A model generated the notes under the pieces. That model was not told the origin of the DNA. It was given only the letters and a program-made list of their open reading frames with translations, and searched no databases. Made by a program: the position numbers and the translations under genes. A stretch of 64,000 nucleotides of DNA from positions 1,302,001 to 1,366,000 of the forward strand of contig CBDBBO010000001.1 of NCBI GenBank assembly GCA_965203135.1, written 5' to 3'. The DNA comes from CATOSD01 sp965203135. GTDB lineage: Bacteria; Chloroflexota; Dehalococcoidia; Lucifugimonadales; CATOSD01. Shown here piece after piece: positions 49,201-57,960 of this stretch. Numbering within the stretch: position 1 is the first letter of the stretch; every line of letters starts with the position of its first letter.

Positions 49201-50106
49201 CTACACCTGCTCCTCGTACCAGTCGACGATCTCTTTGCCGGTCGCCTTCCACACGCCCGCGTGCCTGGATATGTGCGCAAGCGCCAGGTCCAGGTACTTG
49301 CTGCGGAACGGCTGGCCTATGAGCCAGGGGTGAAGGCTCAGCACCAGCGTGCGGCCGGTTTCGGCGCCGTCGACGTACAGCCCGTCGAAAGTGTCGCGAA
49401 TCATCTGGCTGTAGTGCATGATGGAAACGCCGCGGTTCCACTGGGTGAAGAGGTCCTCGACTTCCACGTGGACGGGCAGCGAGAACAGCCTCCCCTCGGC
49501 TACCTTCATGGGATAGGGCTGCTCGTCGTTCGGCCAGTCGCAGACGTACCTTATGCCCTCCGCCGCCAAAAGGCTCGGCGTGCGCGTCGACTCGCCGTAC
49601 TCGGGGCCGAACCAGCCGGCCGGTCGCTCGCCCGTCGCTTCGGCGAGCGCTTCCACGGACTCGCGGATGTACTGCCGCTCCTCCTCCTCGCTCATGTCGC
49701 TCGTGATCATGCGCGTGACCGTCTGGCCGTGGCCGATGAACTCGGCTCCGCGCTTGTCGCACTCCTCGATGAGGAACGGGTAGTTCTTCGCGACGGTGGC
49801 GTCCATGGCCACGGTGGGGGGTATGCCGTACCTGTCCAGTATGTCGAGCACGCGGAAGATGCCGACCCTGTTGCCGTACTCGTGGTGGGAGTAGGAGCGC
49901 AGGTCCGGGAAGGTGCCTCGTCCCAGCCCGCCGGGCGCCGGGGGCTGGAACCAGCCTTCGGGCAGGCTCCACTCGTAGTGTTCCAGGCTCAGTATCACGC
50001 ACAGGGCGACGCGGGCGTCCGCCGGCCAGGTCAGCGCGGGGCGCGTGGTGATGGGAGACCAGTCGTAGAATTCGTTGTCCATGCCGGGTTTGCGTTCTGC
50101 GGGCAC
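49201..50106 (-). CDS. NodB-fold polysaccharide deacetylase / allantoinase-like protein A
   Basis: This 301-residue protein is of the polysaccharide-deacetylase family, closest in build to PuuE-type allantoinases. Markers are ARVALCVILSLEHYEW, YGNRVGIFRVLDILDRYGIPPTVAMD, FIGHGQTVTRMI, the ER-PAGWFGPEY segment, and LSLHPWLIGQPFRSKYL near the end. The family hydrolyses acetamido or cyclic amide bonds; the PuuE-like build favours a cyclic amide. The GTG start 50106 is supported by GGAGG and by the matching start of the homologue at 60221-61153. It is the last gene of the transporter operon that starts at 54980. Confidence 0.88.
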   Translation of the reverse strand: MPAERKPGMDNEFYDWSPITTRPALTWPADARVALCVILSLEHYEWSLPEGWFQPPAPGGLGRGTFPDLRSYSHHEYGNRVGIFRVLDILDRYGIPPTVAMDATVAKNYPFLIEECDKRGAEFIGHGQTVTRMITSDMSEEEERQYIRESVEALAEATGERPAGWFGPEYGESTRTPSLLAAEGIRYVCDWPNDEQPYPMKVAEGRLFSLPVHVEVEDLFTQWNRGVSIMHYSQMIRDTFDGLYVDGAETGRTLVLSLHPWLIGQPFRSKYLDLALAHISRHAGVWKATGKEIVDWYEEQV

Positions 50107-50159
50107 TGTATCTGCCTCCTGGAGTGTTCCGTTCCGTACCGTCGGCGGCGCTCGGACGC

Positions 50160-51059
50160 TCAGCCGCTCACGTGGGCCACAACGTCATCGTAGTAGTGCT
50201 CGATGTAGTACTCGGCGATGTCGTCCGCGGTGGTCTTCCACACCCCGTCGTGCGCCAGTATGTAGCCGAGCGCCTCGTCGAGGTACTTGGCGCGGTGGGG
50301 CTGGCCGATCCAGTAGGGATGCAGCGCGATGCACATGACCCGGCCGCTCTCCGCGCCCTCCCGGTACAGCACGTCGAACTGGTCCTTGATTATCTGGCCG
50401 AAGTACTCCGCCTCGTGCCCCTGGGCGTTGACCACGACGTCGTTCAGCTCGATGGTGTAGGGCACCGAGACCAGCTTGCCCTGCTTCACCTTCATCGGGA
50501 ATGGCTGGTCGTCGTGGAACCAGTCGGTGTGGTAGATGAGACCGGCCTCGGCCATCAGGTCGGGCGTGGCCTCGGTGTTGGTGAGGGCGGGCCCGAGCAT
50601 GCCCTTGAGCTGCTTGCCCGTGTACTTCTTGAGCGTGTCGATTATGTCCCGGTAGAACTCCCTCTCCTCGTCCTCGGTCATGCCGTACAGGTAGCGGGTG
50701 TTGTAGATGCCGTGGGACATATAGTCGTAGTCGCGCTCCACCATCGCGTCGCGGATTTCGGGGAAGTGTTCGAGCACCGCCTCGTTCAGCGAGATGCAGC
50801 AGCGGAAGTCGTGCTTGTCCAGCACCTCCAGCATTCGCCAGAAGCCGACCCGGTTGCCGTAGTCGCGGTAGGAGTAGCCCTGGACGTCGGGATGCGGCGT
50901 GCGCGCCCAGGGATCGCGGAACCTGTTCTCCGGGGGCAGGTATTCGTAGTGTTCCACGTTGGGGGAAATCCACAGCGCAACCCTGGCGTTGCCGGGCCAC
51001 CGTATGGTGGGCCGGTCGATGATGGGCGAGTAGTCGAAGCGGTCTGGCGGCAGGGCCAT
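50160..51059 (-). CDS. NodB-fold polysaccharide deacetylase-like protein B
   Basis: This 299-residue protein is of the same superfamily as its neighbour but of a second subgroup. It starts MALPPDRFDYSPIIDRPTIRWP and has VEHYEYLPP, YRDYGNRVGFWRMLEVLDKHDFRCCISLNEAVLEHFPEI, YMSHGIYNTRYLYG and ALHPYWIGQPHRAKYLDEALGYI. ATG 51059 is preferred over ATG 51065 because AGGAG then sits at normal distance, and the homologue at 61167-62042 starts likewise. It lies between the permease genes and protein A and should act with A as a two-subunit or two-step hydrolase. Confidence 0.88.
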   Translation of the reverse strand: MALPPDRFDYSPIIDRPTIRWPGNARVALWISPNVEHYEYLPPENRFRDPWARTPHPDVQGYSYRDYGNRVGFWRMLEVLDKHDFRCCISLNEAVLEHFPEIRDAMVERDYDYMSHGIYNTRYLYGMTEDEEREFYRDIIDTLKKYTGKQLKGMLGPALTNTEATPDLMAEAGLIYHTDWFHDDQPFPMKVKQGKLVSVPYTIELNDVVVNAQGHEAEYFGQIIKDQFDVLYREGAESGRVMCIALHPYWIGQPHRAKYLDEALGYILAHDGVWKTTADDIAEYYIEHYYDDVVAHVSG

Positions 51060-51096
51060 GTTCATCTCCTCTCTTTCGATAACTCGATGTACGGGT

Positions 51097-52020
51097 CTAC
51101 TGCGACCCTCTCAGTCTTGGGTCCCAGATGTCTCGCAGGGTGTCTCCGAGCAGATTGAAGGCCAGCACCACTATGCTGATCGCGAGGCCGGGGAACAGCG
51201 CCAGCGTGGGCGCTCTCTCCATAAAGGCGCGGCCCTCCCTGCTGAGCATTCCGCCCCAGGAGGGTTCCGGGGGAGGAACGCCCAGTCCCAGGAAGCTGAG
51301 CGAGGCCTCGATAATGATGGCGGCGCCCAGCAGCACCGAGACCAGCACCAGTATTGGAGCGACCACGTTGGGCAGGATGTGGCGGAACATTATCCGCAGG
51401 TTGCCCGCTCCCACGCTCCTGGCGGCGTCGATGTACTGGTTCTCCTTGATGGACAGCACGGAGCCTCTCACCACGCGGCCGTTCCACGGCACCGCGATGA
51501 ACGCGATGACGTAGATCACCTTGTCGACGCCTGCCCCGAGAACCGCTATGACGGCGAGCGCCAGGATGAGCGACGGGATCGCCTGGCTGGCGTCGAGAAG
51601 GCGCTGCACGAGCAGGTCGAACCATCCCCCCAGGTAGCCGCTGATGATTCCGATGATCGAACCCGCGCCCACTCCCAGGATCACAGCGGGGATGGCGATG
51701 AGCAGCGAGATTCGCGCGCCGTAGACGACGCGGCTGAACACGTCGCGTCCCAGGTTGTCGGTGCCCATCCAGTAGGTGAGCCCGGGGCCTTGCAGCCTGT
51801 CCCTGACGTGCGCCTCCAGCGGATCGAACGGCGCGATGAAGTCGGCGAAGACTCCCGAGAGCACCATTATCACTATGACGGCGGCGGACACCGCTCCGAC
51901 CGGCTTGGCCCTGGAGACCCTGGCCAGGCGGGTAAGGATACCCGGGCGGCTGTGCGCGCGGGCGAGCCCGTTCGCGGGAGCTGCCTGCTCGGGCTGCCGC
52001 GGTGTGCTTCCTGTTGCCAT
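51097..52020 (-). CDS. ABC transporter permease (DppC/OppC type)
   Basis: The protein of about 307 residues has an N-terminal membrane segment after a Pro-rich cytosolic start, then the GTDNLGRDVFSRVVYGARISL motif of DppC-type permeases, five further membrane segments and the EAA-like loop EASLSFLGLGVPPPEPSWGGML. It pairs with the DppB-type permease encoded just upstream to form the channel of a peptide/nickel/opine-type importer. ATG 52020 is chosen on the AGGAGA site. No ATPase gene follows, so ATP-binding subunits must come from elsewhere. Confidence 0.93.
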   Translation of the reverse strand: MATGSTPRQPEQAAPANGLARAHSRPGILTRLARVSRAKPVGAVSAAVIVIMVLSGVFADFIAPFDPLEAHVRDRLQGPGLTYWMGTDNLGRDVFSRVVYGARISLLIAIPAVILGVGAGSIIGIISGYLGGWFDLLVQRLLDASQAIPSLILALAVIAVLGAGVDKVIYVIAFIAVPWNGRVVRGSVLSIKENQYIDAARSVGAGNLRIMFRHILPNVVAPILVLVSVLLGAAIIIEASLSFLGLGVPPPEPSWGGMLSREGRAFMERAPTLALFPGLAISIVVLAFNLLGDTLRDIWDPRLRGSQ

Positions 52021-52047
52021 GTCCGTTCTCCTCAACAGCGGGCGAGG

Positions 52048-52998
52048 CTAGCTGTAGCGAATCCTGGGATCGAGCCATCCGTAGGTCAGGTCTATCACCA
52101 GGTTGATCAGCACCAGGAAGGCGGCGAGAAACATGATGTTGGCCTGGATCTGAGGATAGTCTCTCTGCGTGACCGCGCCCAGCGTGAGCTGTCCCACCCC
52201 CGGAAGCGCGAAGATGTTCTCGATGATTACGGTGCCGCCGATGAGCGCGTTCATCAGGTTTCCGATGATGGTCACCACCGGGATCAGCGCGTTCTTCACC
52301 GCGTGGCGGTACACCACCACTCCCTCGGCGAGGCCCTTGGAGAGCGCGGTGCGGATGTAGTCCTGGCGCAGCACCTCCAGCATCGAGGAGCGCACCATGC
52401 GCGCCGTAGTCCCCGATAGCTGGAATCCGAGAACGATTCCGGGAAGGTAGAACTGCGAGAGATTTCCCACCGGGTCTTCCCACAGCCTGATGTAACCCAG
52501 TGGCGGCAGGTAGGCGAAGAACAGGCCGAGGTACACGACGACCATCGTGGCGATCCAGAAGTTGGGCATGGAGATGCCCAGGATCGCCACGATCCTGGCG
52601 ACGTAGTCGGTCACCGAGTCCTGCTTTATGGCGGAGATGATCCCCAGTGGAATGGCGAAGATCATCCCGAGGCCCAGGCCTATCACCGCCAGTTCCATCG
52701 TGACCGGAATGGAGCTCCTGAGCTGGCCGACTACGGGCTTGCGAGTGTAGTAGGAGTCCCCAAGATCGCCCGTGACGACGCCGCGCATCCACCGGAGGTA
52801 CTGGGTGTGAAAAGGCTGGTCGAGGCCGAGCCGGGACTTCAGCCCCTCGAGCTGTTCGGGGGCGATGTTGCCGGTGTCGCCGACGATCGCCACCACCGCA
52901 TCGCCGGGGATAATGCGAGTGAGGGAGAAGATGGCGATCGAGACGAGTAAGAGGGTCGGGATCGCCAGCAGGAGTCGTCTAGCAATGTAACGATGCAC
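52048..52998 (-). CDS. ABC transporter permease (DppB/OppB type)
   Basis: This 316-residue protein starts MHRYIARRLLLAIPTLLLVS, the standard DppB N-terminus. It continues with FSLTRIIPGDAV, LGLDQPFHTQYLRWM and DSYYTRKPV, and has six membrane segments with the EAA-like loop RTALSKGLAEGVVVYRHAVKNALIP. It forms the inner-membrane channel with the DppC-type subunit. It follows the substrate-binding protein gene by about 120 bp on the same strand. Confidence 0.94.
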   Translation of the reverse strand: MHRYIARRLLLAIPTLLLVSIAIFSLTRIIPGDAVVAIVGDTGNIAPEQLEGLKSRLGLDQPFHTQYLRWMRGVVTGDLGDSYYTRKPVVGQLRSSIPVTMELAVIGLGLGMIFAIPLGIISAIKQDSVTDYVARIVAILGISMPNFWIATMVVVYLGLFFAYLPPLGYIRLWEDPVGNLSQFYLPGIVLGFQLSGTTARMVRSSMLEVLRQDYIRTALSKGLAEGVVVYRHAVKNALIPVVTIIGNLMNALIGGTVIIENIFALPGVGQLTLGAVTQRDYPQIQANIMFLAAFLVLINLVIDLTYGWLDPRIRYS

Positions 52999-53117
52999 AG
53001 GCCCTCCCTTGAATCGGCCCGTAGGCGCCGCATGGCCGTGAACGCCCTGGCCGAAGGCGCTCCAAGGCGCCCTCAGCCAGGTCCGGTATCAACGTGTGTG
53101 GAGAGAGGACTGCGGCG

Positions 53118-54980
53118 TTACCTATCCAGCCAGACCGTCTCCATGGCGTTCAGGCCCCACCCGTTGACCCAGAAGTAGATGTCGTGGCTCAGCCAGTTGC
53201 GAACTTCGGGCTTCGTCCACTCCGCGAACAGGAACACCGCTCCGAATATGCGGTAGATCTGGTCGAACTCTCGCTCGATCACCTGCCTGTTGATCGCTAT
53301 GCGCGCGGCGCGGTCGAACTCGCGCTGGCTTTGGTCCAGCAGGTCGTTCAGCACCGGGTCGTCGATGTCCAGGTAGTTGCCCGGCTCGTCCGTGCGCATC
53401 ATGCGGTAGGTGAAGTCGTCCCAGTCGACGCCGCCGGAGTACCAGGCGCCTCCGAGCAGGTACTCGAAGTCGTGGCTGAAGGAGGCGGCGTTGTACGCGA
53501 CGTCCTCATCGACGGTGAGGACTGGCGTCAGACCAATGTCCTTCCAGAACTCGATTCCCAGCGCCACCTGGCCGTCGATCTGACGGTTGGCTGTGGTGTG
53601 AATCGGGAACTCTATGCCGTCGAGCCCCTCCTGCTCCAACAGCGCCATGGCGCCTTCGGGGTTGTACTGGTAGTACTGGCCGAAGTCAGCCGGGGTGTAC
53701 GGGTATTCGCGCCCGAGCCAGTCGGTCGGGTAGCCGAGCGACCAGCGTCCCTGGTCGGCGAACGCCGCCTCCACCATGGCGTCCCGGTCCAGCGCCATGG
53801 ACAGGGCGCGGCGGAAGTTCACGTTGTCGAACGGCGGCACGTCGTGCGGAGGCCCGAAGAAGAAGTTGCCGCCCGCGTTCTGTTCCATCACCCTGAGCTG
53901 CGCGCCCCGGTCGAGCTCGGTCCGCTCGATGTTCTTGCGCGCGTCGCCGTTGAGGGACATGTAGGAGTCCATCTGGTCCGCCCGGAATGCCGCCACGCGG
54001 GTGGCGTCGTCGAACATGCGCACCGAGGTTATGCCCTCCAGGTAGGGAAGCTGCTGTCCGAACGAGTCCTTCTTGTGGTACGTCGGATTGGCCTCGTACT
54101 CGATGATGCTGTCGAACACGTGGTTCGTGATCTGGAACGGCCCCGTCCCTATCGGCGGGTCCTCGTCCAGCCGTCCTTCCTGGTTGGCGGCCTCGGGCGC
54201 GAACACCGGGACCAGCGGCCCCGCCATGCTGTACATGAAGTACGCCGCAGGGGACGTGAAGTTGAAGGTGACCGTGTTCGCCGCGTCGTCCGCGACTATG
54301 CTCTCCACCTGGCGGAAGATGCTCTTCTGGCCGGTGGCGCGCTCGTCGGTTATGTACGTGTCGTAGGAGAACTTGACGTCCGAGGCGAGGAAGTCCCGCC
54401 CGTTCACCGGGGCGAAGTTCTGCCACTTGATGTCGTCGGCGAGTGTGAAGACGATAGACTCGCCGGCGTTGACGACCTCCCAGCTCTGCGCCAGGTCGCC
54501 TGTGAGGCAGATTTCACGCAGGCAGCGCCCCTTGGTCGCGATGGCCGTCTCCATGGTGTGGTCGGCCTTCAGCAGGCGGTTGTAGACCGCGTTCATCTGA
54601 ATCGCCAGGGACGAGATGGCCGGATTGCGCGGGTCCCACGTGTTGAGGTCGAACCGGCCCTCCAGCCTGAACACTCCGCCCTTCTTGGGCTGCTCGCCGA
54701 ACGGGTGGGGCAGCTTGCTCCAGTGCCACTGGGCAATCAGCGGGAAGTTCTCGGCCAGGCCCTCGGGGATCAGGTCGTCGGGGCGGTCCATAGCAGTCTC
54801 GGCAGGCTTGGCGGGCGTGGGGGCCGCGGCGGCGGGCGCGGCGGTCGTCGGCACGGCGGCAGCGGGAGCGGCGGTTGGCTCCTCCTCCTCTTCGTCGGCT
54901 CCGCAGGCCGCTAAGACCGCAAGCAGGCTCAACGCTGCCATCAACATCAGTCCGACCGCTACGCGGGACATTCTCGTCAT
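53118..54980 (-). CDS. ABC transporter substrate-binding lipoprotein (SBP family 5)
   Basis: The protein of about 620 residues has a lipoprotein signal (AVLAAC) and an acidic, Ala/Pro/Thr linker, then a family 5 extracellular solute-binding domain. Markers are GGVFRLEGRFDLNTWDPRNP, LAQSWEVVNAGESIVFTLADDIKWQN, DFLASDVKFSYDTYI, GTGPFQITNH and NVNFRRALSMALDRDAMVEAAF. Such proteins bind peptides, opines, nickel chelates or sugars. Co-transcription with NodB-fold hydrolases suggests an amide- or N-acyl-bearing ligand. GAGGAGGA precedes ATG 54980. It is first in a five-gene operon reaching to 49201. Confidence 0.93.
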   Translation of the reverse strand: MTRMSRVAVGLMLMAALSLLAVLAACGADEEEEEPTAAPAAAVPTTAAPAAAAPTPAKPAETAMDRPDDLIPEGLAENFPLIAQWHWSKLPHPFGEQPKKGGVFRLEGRFDLNTWDPRNPAISSLAIQMNAVYNRLLKADHTMETAIATKGRCLREICLTGDLAQSWEVVNAGESIVFTLADDIKWQNFAPVNGRDFLASDVKFSYDTYITDERATGQKSIFRQVESIVADDAANTVTFNFTSPAAYFMYSMAGPLVPVFAPEAANQEGRLDEDPPIGTGPFQITNHVFDSIIEYEANPTYHKKDSFGQQLPYLEGITSVRMFDDATRVAAFRADQMDSYMSLNGDARKNIERTELDRGAQLRVMEQNAGGNFFFGPPHDVPPFDNVNFRRALSMALDRDAMVEAAFADQGRWSLGYPTDWLGREYPYTPADFGQYYQYNPEGAMALLEQEGLDGIEFPIHTTANRQIDGQVALGIEFWKDIGLTPVLTVDEDVAYNAASFSHDFEYLLGGAWYSGGVDWDDFTYRMMRTDEPGNYLDIDDPVLNDLLDQSQREFDRAARIAINRQVIEREFDQIYRIFGAVFLFAEWTKPEVRNWLSHDIYFWVNGWGLNAMETVWLDR

Positions 54981-55338
54981 GGTGTCCTCCTCGTTTGCCA
55001 ATACGTGCACCGCACGTCCAAGAGCGAATCGGTTGTTTTACCACATACCTCCCGGAGGTGTTCCAATATCGGTCAGCCGCCTGGAAGTGGGGCAAAGACA
55101 CAGTAGTTTTCTTTGCGGTTGGTGAATTACGTCACAAAGTCCCCCAAATTCTTATGAAGGCCGCATCTGCTATAATCGCCGGGATTGCGGCAATATAGCA
55201 CCTGCTCGGCAGGGCGTCAACGTGTTCTCCAAAGCGGGGGGACGCGGATTTGCCAATTCCGGCATCCCGGCGGCGCCGGTCCTTAGCTGTTCCTGTACAA
55301 CAGAAGTGTCTCCCAGTGAATACAGCCAGGAGGGTCTC
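54981..55338. other. Divergent promoter region
   Basis: About 360 bp between the transporter operon and the old yellow enzyme gene. A TATAAT on the plus strand at 55171-55176 with a weak TTCTTA 16 bp upstream may start the plus-strand transcript, leaving a leader of about 155 bases. I see no riboswitch-like structure that I can name. Confidence 0.35.
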
Positions 55339-57318
55339 ATGACCAACGAAGACTCGCGGTTCAGCCACCTTCTGTCACCCATACGCCTGGGCTCCGTGGA
55401 AGTGCGCAATCGCATACTGATCAGCGCCCACAGCTCCGGGATGTACCAGAACAGCAGGCCGACTCCCCAGAACAACGCCTACCACGCGGCCCGCGCCCGG
55501 GGAGGCGTCGGTCTAATCATCATCCAGGGCACCATCGTTCATCCCACCTCGTACGGCGGGCTGCAAAGTCCCACCGGCTACCTGGACGACGCGATCCCCG
55601 ACTGGCGCGTGCTGGCCGACGCCGTTCACGAGCACGGCGCCAAGATCTTCGTGCAGCTTCTCCACTTCGGAAAGTCCGGCCAGAGCCTCTCCACCATGCT
55701 GCCCCTGTGGTCCGCCTCTCGCACCAAGGCCCTTTCGGGCAACGAGTACACCCACGCCATGACAAAAGCGGAGATTGCCGACGTCATCGAGGGCTTCGCT
55801 CACTCCGCCGCCAACATGAAGCAGGCGGGCATGGACGGCATAGAGCTGCACGGAGCGCACGGCTACCTCATACAGCAGTTCCTGTCTCCCGTGACGAATC
55901 ACCGGACGGACGAGTACGGCGGCAGCGAGGAGAACCGCGCGCGATTCGCCCTGGAGGTGGGCAGAGCGGTGCGAGAGCGTGTGGGCCCCGACTTCGCGGT
56001 CGGCATACGCCTCAGCGCCGACGAGCTGCTGCCCGACGGAATGACCCCGAAGGAGATGGCGCCCATGGCGGCGCTGCTGGAGGAGAAGGGCGACTTCGAC
56101 TTCTTCAACGTCAGCTTCAGCGTCGGCGGCGGGATGCCCTTCGCCATGCAGCAGGCGGACATGACCTGGGAGCAGGCGCCGTTCGTCCACTACGCCGCGG
56201 AAATCAAGAAAGCCACTAAGGACATCCCCATCTTCACCGTCTGCCGCATCATAGACCCGCAGATAGCGAACGACATCATCGCCACCGGCAAGGCCGACAT
56301 GTGCGTCATGACGCGCGCCCACGTCGCCGACCCCGAGATTGGCCGCAAGCTGATGGAGGGCCGGCCGTCGGACATTCGCCAGTGCATCGGCTCGAACGAC
56401 GGCTGCGGCGGGCGTGCCCACCGGGGACAGCCCATCGGGTGCAGCATCAACCCGGAGGCCGGGCGCGAGCTGGAACTGGGGCAGATCACCCCGGCGGAAA
56501 CCCCCAGGGCGGTCGCCGTGGTCGGCGGCGGGCCGGGCGGCATGGAGGCCGCGAGAGTGGCCGCGATACGAGGTCACAGCGTGGTGCTCTACGAAAAGGC
56601 CGACCGGCTCGGCGGCCAGCTGAACACCGTCGCCAAGGTGCCCACCAGGGGCGAGTTCGGCAACATAGTCGCCTGGCTGGAGCTGCAACTGGACCGGCTG
56701 GGCGTGGTCGTGAAGCTGGGGACGGAGGCCACGGTGGACGCGCTGGTGGAGGAGGGCGCGGACGCTGTCATCGTCGCGACCGGCTCGGCGCCCGTGCATC
56801 CGGACATTGCCGGGCAGCGGGAATCGGGCGTGCCGGCGCTCGCCAGCATCGAGGATGTGATAGAGGGCCGCGTCGACGTGGGCAGCCGCGCCGTGCTGCT
56901 CGCCGCAGAGAACCACCACAGGTCGCCCAACGCCGCCGACGTCATGTCCGCCGCCGGCGCCGAGGTCCACCTCGTCACCATGGGCGAAATGGTCGCCTCC
57001 GACATCATCGTGACCAGCAGGCCGCCGGTGATTGCCCGCATGAAGCGCAACGGCGTCGTCTTCCACCGCGAGCACTGGATCAAGGAGGTCTCCGAGAGGA
57101 CCGCCGTCCTGGCCGAGGTGGACACCGGCAAAGAAACGGTGATCGAGGACGTGGACACGATTGTGGGCGGCGAGTTCAACGCGCCCAACGACAGCCTGTA
57201 CGAGGCGCTGGTAGCGGACGGGCGCATTCCGACGGTGACGGCGGTGGGAGACTGCGTGTCCGCCAGGAAGCTGATCGAGGCGATGCGCGAGGGCCACGTG
57301 GCCGCGAGGTCTCTATAA
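55339..57318 (+). CDS. Old yellow enzyme / 2,4-dienoyl-CoA reductase-like protein
   Basis: This 659-residue protein has an N-terminal FMN TIM barrel (residues 1-345; SPIRLGSVEVRNRI, active-site H171/H174 in ELHGAHGYL) and a C-terminal FAD/NAD(P) module beginning AVAVVGGGPGGMEAA (392-405). Between them is the FeS loop C349-I-G-S352-N-D-G-C356 and C368. In enzymes of this type four Cys hold a 4Fe-4S cluster; here one is Ser, so the cluster may be altered. It reduces enoyl or dienoyl compounds or oxidises amines. ATG 55339 is chosen on AGGAGGG. It heads a plus-strand operon with the nitroreductase and hydrolase. Confidence 0.92.
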   Translation: MTNEDSRFSHLLSPIRLGSVEVRNRILISAHSSGMYQNSRPTPQNNAYHAARARGGVGLIIIQGTIVHPTSYGGLQSPTGYLDDAIPDWRVLADAVHEHGAKIFVQLLHFGKSGQSLSTMLPLWSASRTKALSGNEYTHAMTKAEIADVIEGFAHSAANMKQAGMDGIELHGAHGYLIQQFLSPVTNHRTDEYGGSEENRARFALEVGRAVRERVGPDFAVGIRLSADELLPDGMTPKEMAPMAALLEEKGDFDFFNVSFSVGGGMPFAMQQADMTWEQAPFVHYAAEIKKATKDIPIFTVCRIIDPQIANDIIATGKADMCVMTRAHVADPEIGRKLMEGRPSDIRQCIGSNDGCGGRAHRGQPIGCSINPEAGRELELGQITPAETPRAVAVVGGGPGGMEAARVAAIRGHSVVLYEKADRLGGQLNTVAKVPTRGEFGNIVAWLELQLDRLGVVVKLGTEATVDALVEEGADAVIVATGSAPVHPDIAGQRESGVPALASIEDVIEGRVDVGSRAVLLAAENHHRSPNAADVMSAAGAEVHLVTMGEMVASDIIVTSRPPVIARMKRNGVVFHREHWIKEVSERTAVLAEVDTGKETVIEDVDTIVGGEFNAPNDSLYEALVADGRIPTVTAVGDCVSARKLIEAMREGHVAARSL

Positions 57319-57360
57319 TGGCCTGACGCGGATCCGCAAAATCCGGCCCGGAGGACTCAC

Positions 57361-57960
57361 ATGACCCAACCAGAAATCACGCTGTTCGAGGCGATCAATA
57401 CGCAGAGGGCGATCCGTCACTTCTCCACCGAGCCGGTGTCCGACGAGGACGTCGGCACCATCCTCCAGTCCGCCATACACGCGCCGAACGGGGGAAACAG
57501 GCAGCCCTGGCACTTCCTGGTCGTCCGGGACAGGGAGGCCAAGAGGCGGCTCGGCGAGTGGTATCTCAAGGCTTGGCAGGCCGCCGTCACCGGCGACATG
57601 AGGTCCGAGCAGCCCTACCGCTCCGGCGCCGACCTCGGCAACAACATGCCGGACACGCCGGTGGTGATTCTGGTCTGCCAGAGGACCGACAGCTCCGCGA
57701 CCGGCTCGTCGATCTTTCCCGCCGTCCAGAACCTGCTGCTCGCGGCGCGCGGCCTTGGGCTGGGGACCGTGCTCACCACCCTGCACACCGCCTACGAGAG
57801 CGAGGTCAAGGAGTACTTCGGCATACCCGACGATTTCGAGACCGTGGCGATGATCCCCGTAGGCTACCCCGCCCAGGGTGAGCGCTTCGGACGCCCCCGC
57901 CGCCGGCCCGTGGATGAGGTCGCCTCCTACGAGACGTGGGGCAGGGCCAGGGGCGACTAG
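57361..57960 (+). CDS. Nitroreductase family protein
   Basis: This 199-residue FMN-binding protein has the nitroreductase pattern: LFEAINTQRAIRHFSTEPV (FMN contacts), SAIHAPNGGNRQPWHFLVV, AVQNLLLAARGLGLGTVLTT and MIPVGYPAQGERFGRPRR. It reduces nitro groups, quinones or similar using NAD(P)H. GGAGG lies upstream and the gene sits 42 bp behind the old yellow enzyme. The next gene's ATG directly follows its stop, so the three form an operon. Confidence 0.93.
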   Translation: MTQPEITLFEAINTQRAIRHFSTEPVSDEDVGTILQSAIHAPNGGNRQPWHFLVVRDREAKRRLGEWYLKAWQAAVTGDMRSEQPYRSGADLGNNMPDTPVVILVCQRTDSSATGSSIFPAVQNLLLAARGLGLGTVLTTLHTAYESEVKEYFGIPDDFETVAMIPVGYPAQGERFGRPRRRPVDEVASYETWGRARGD

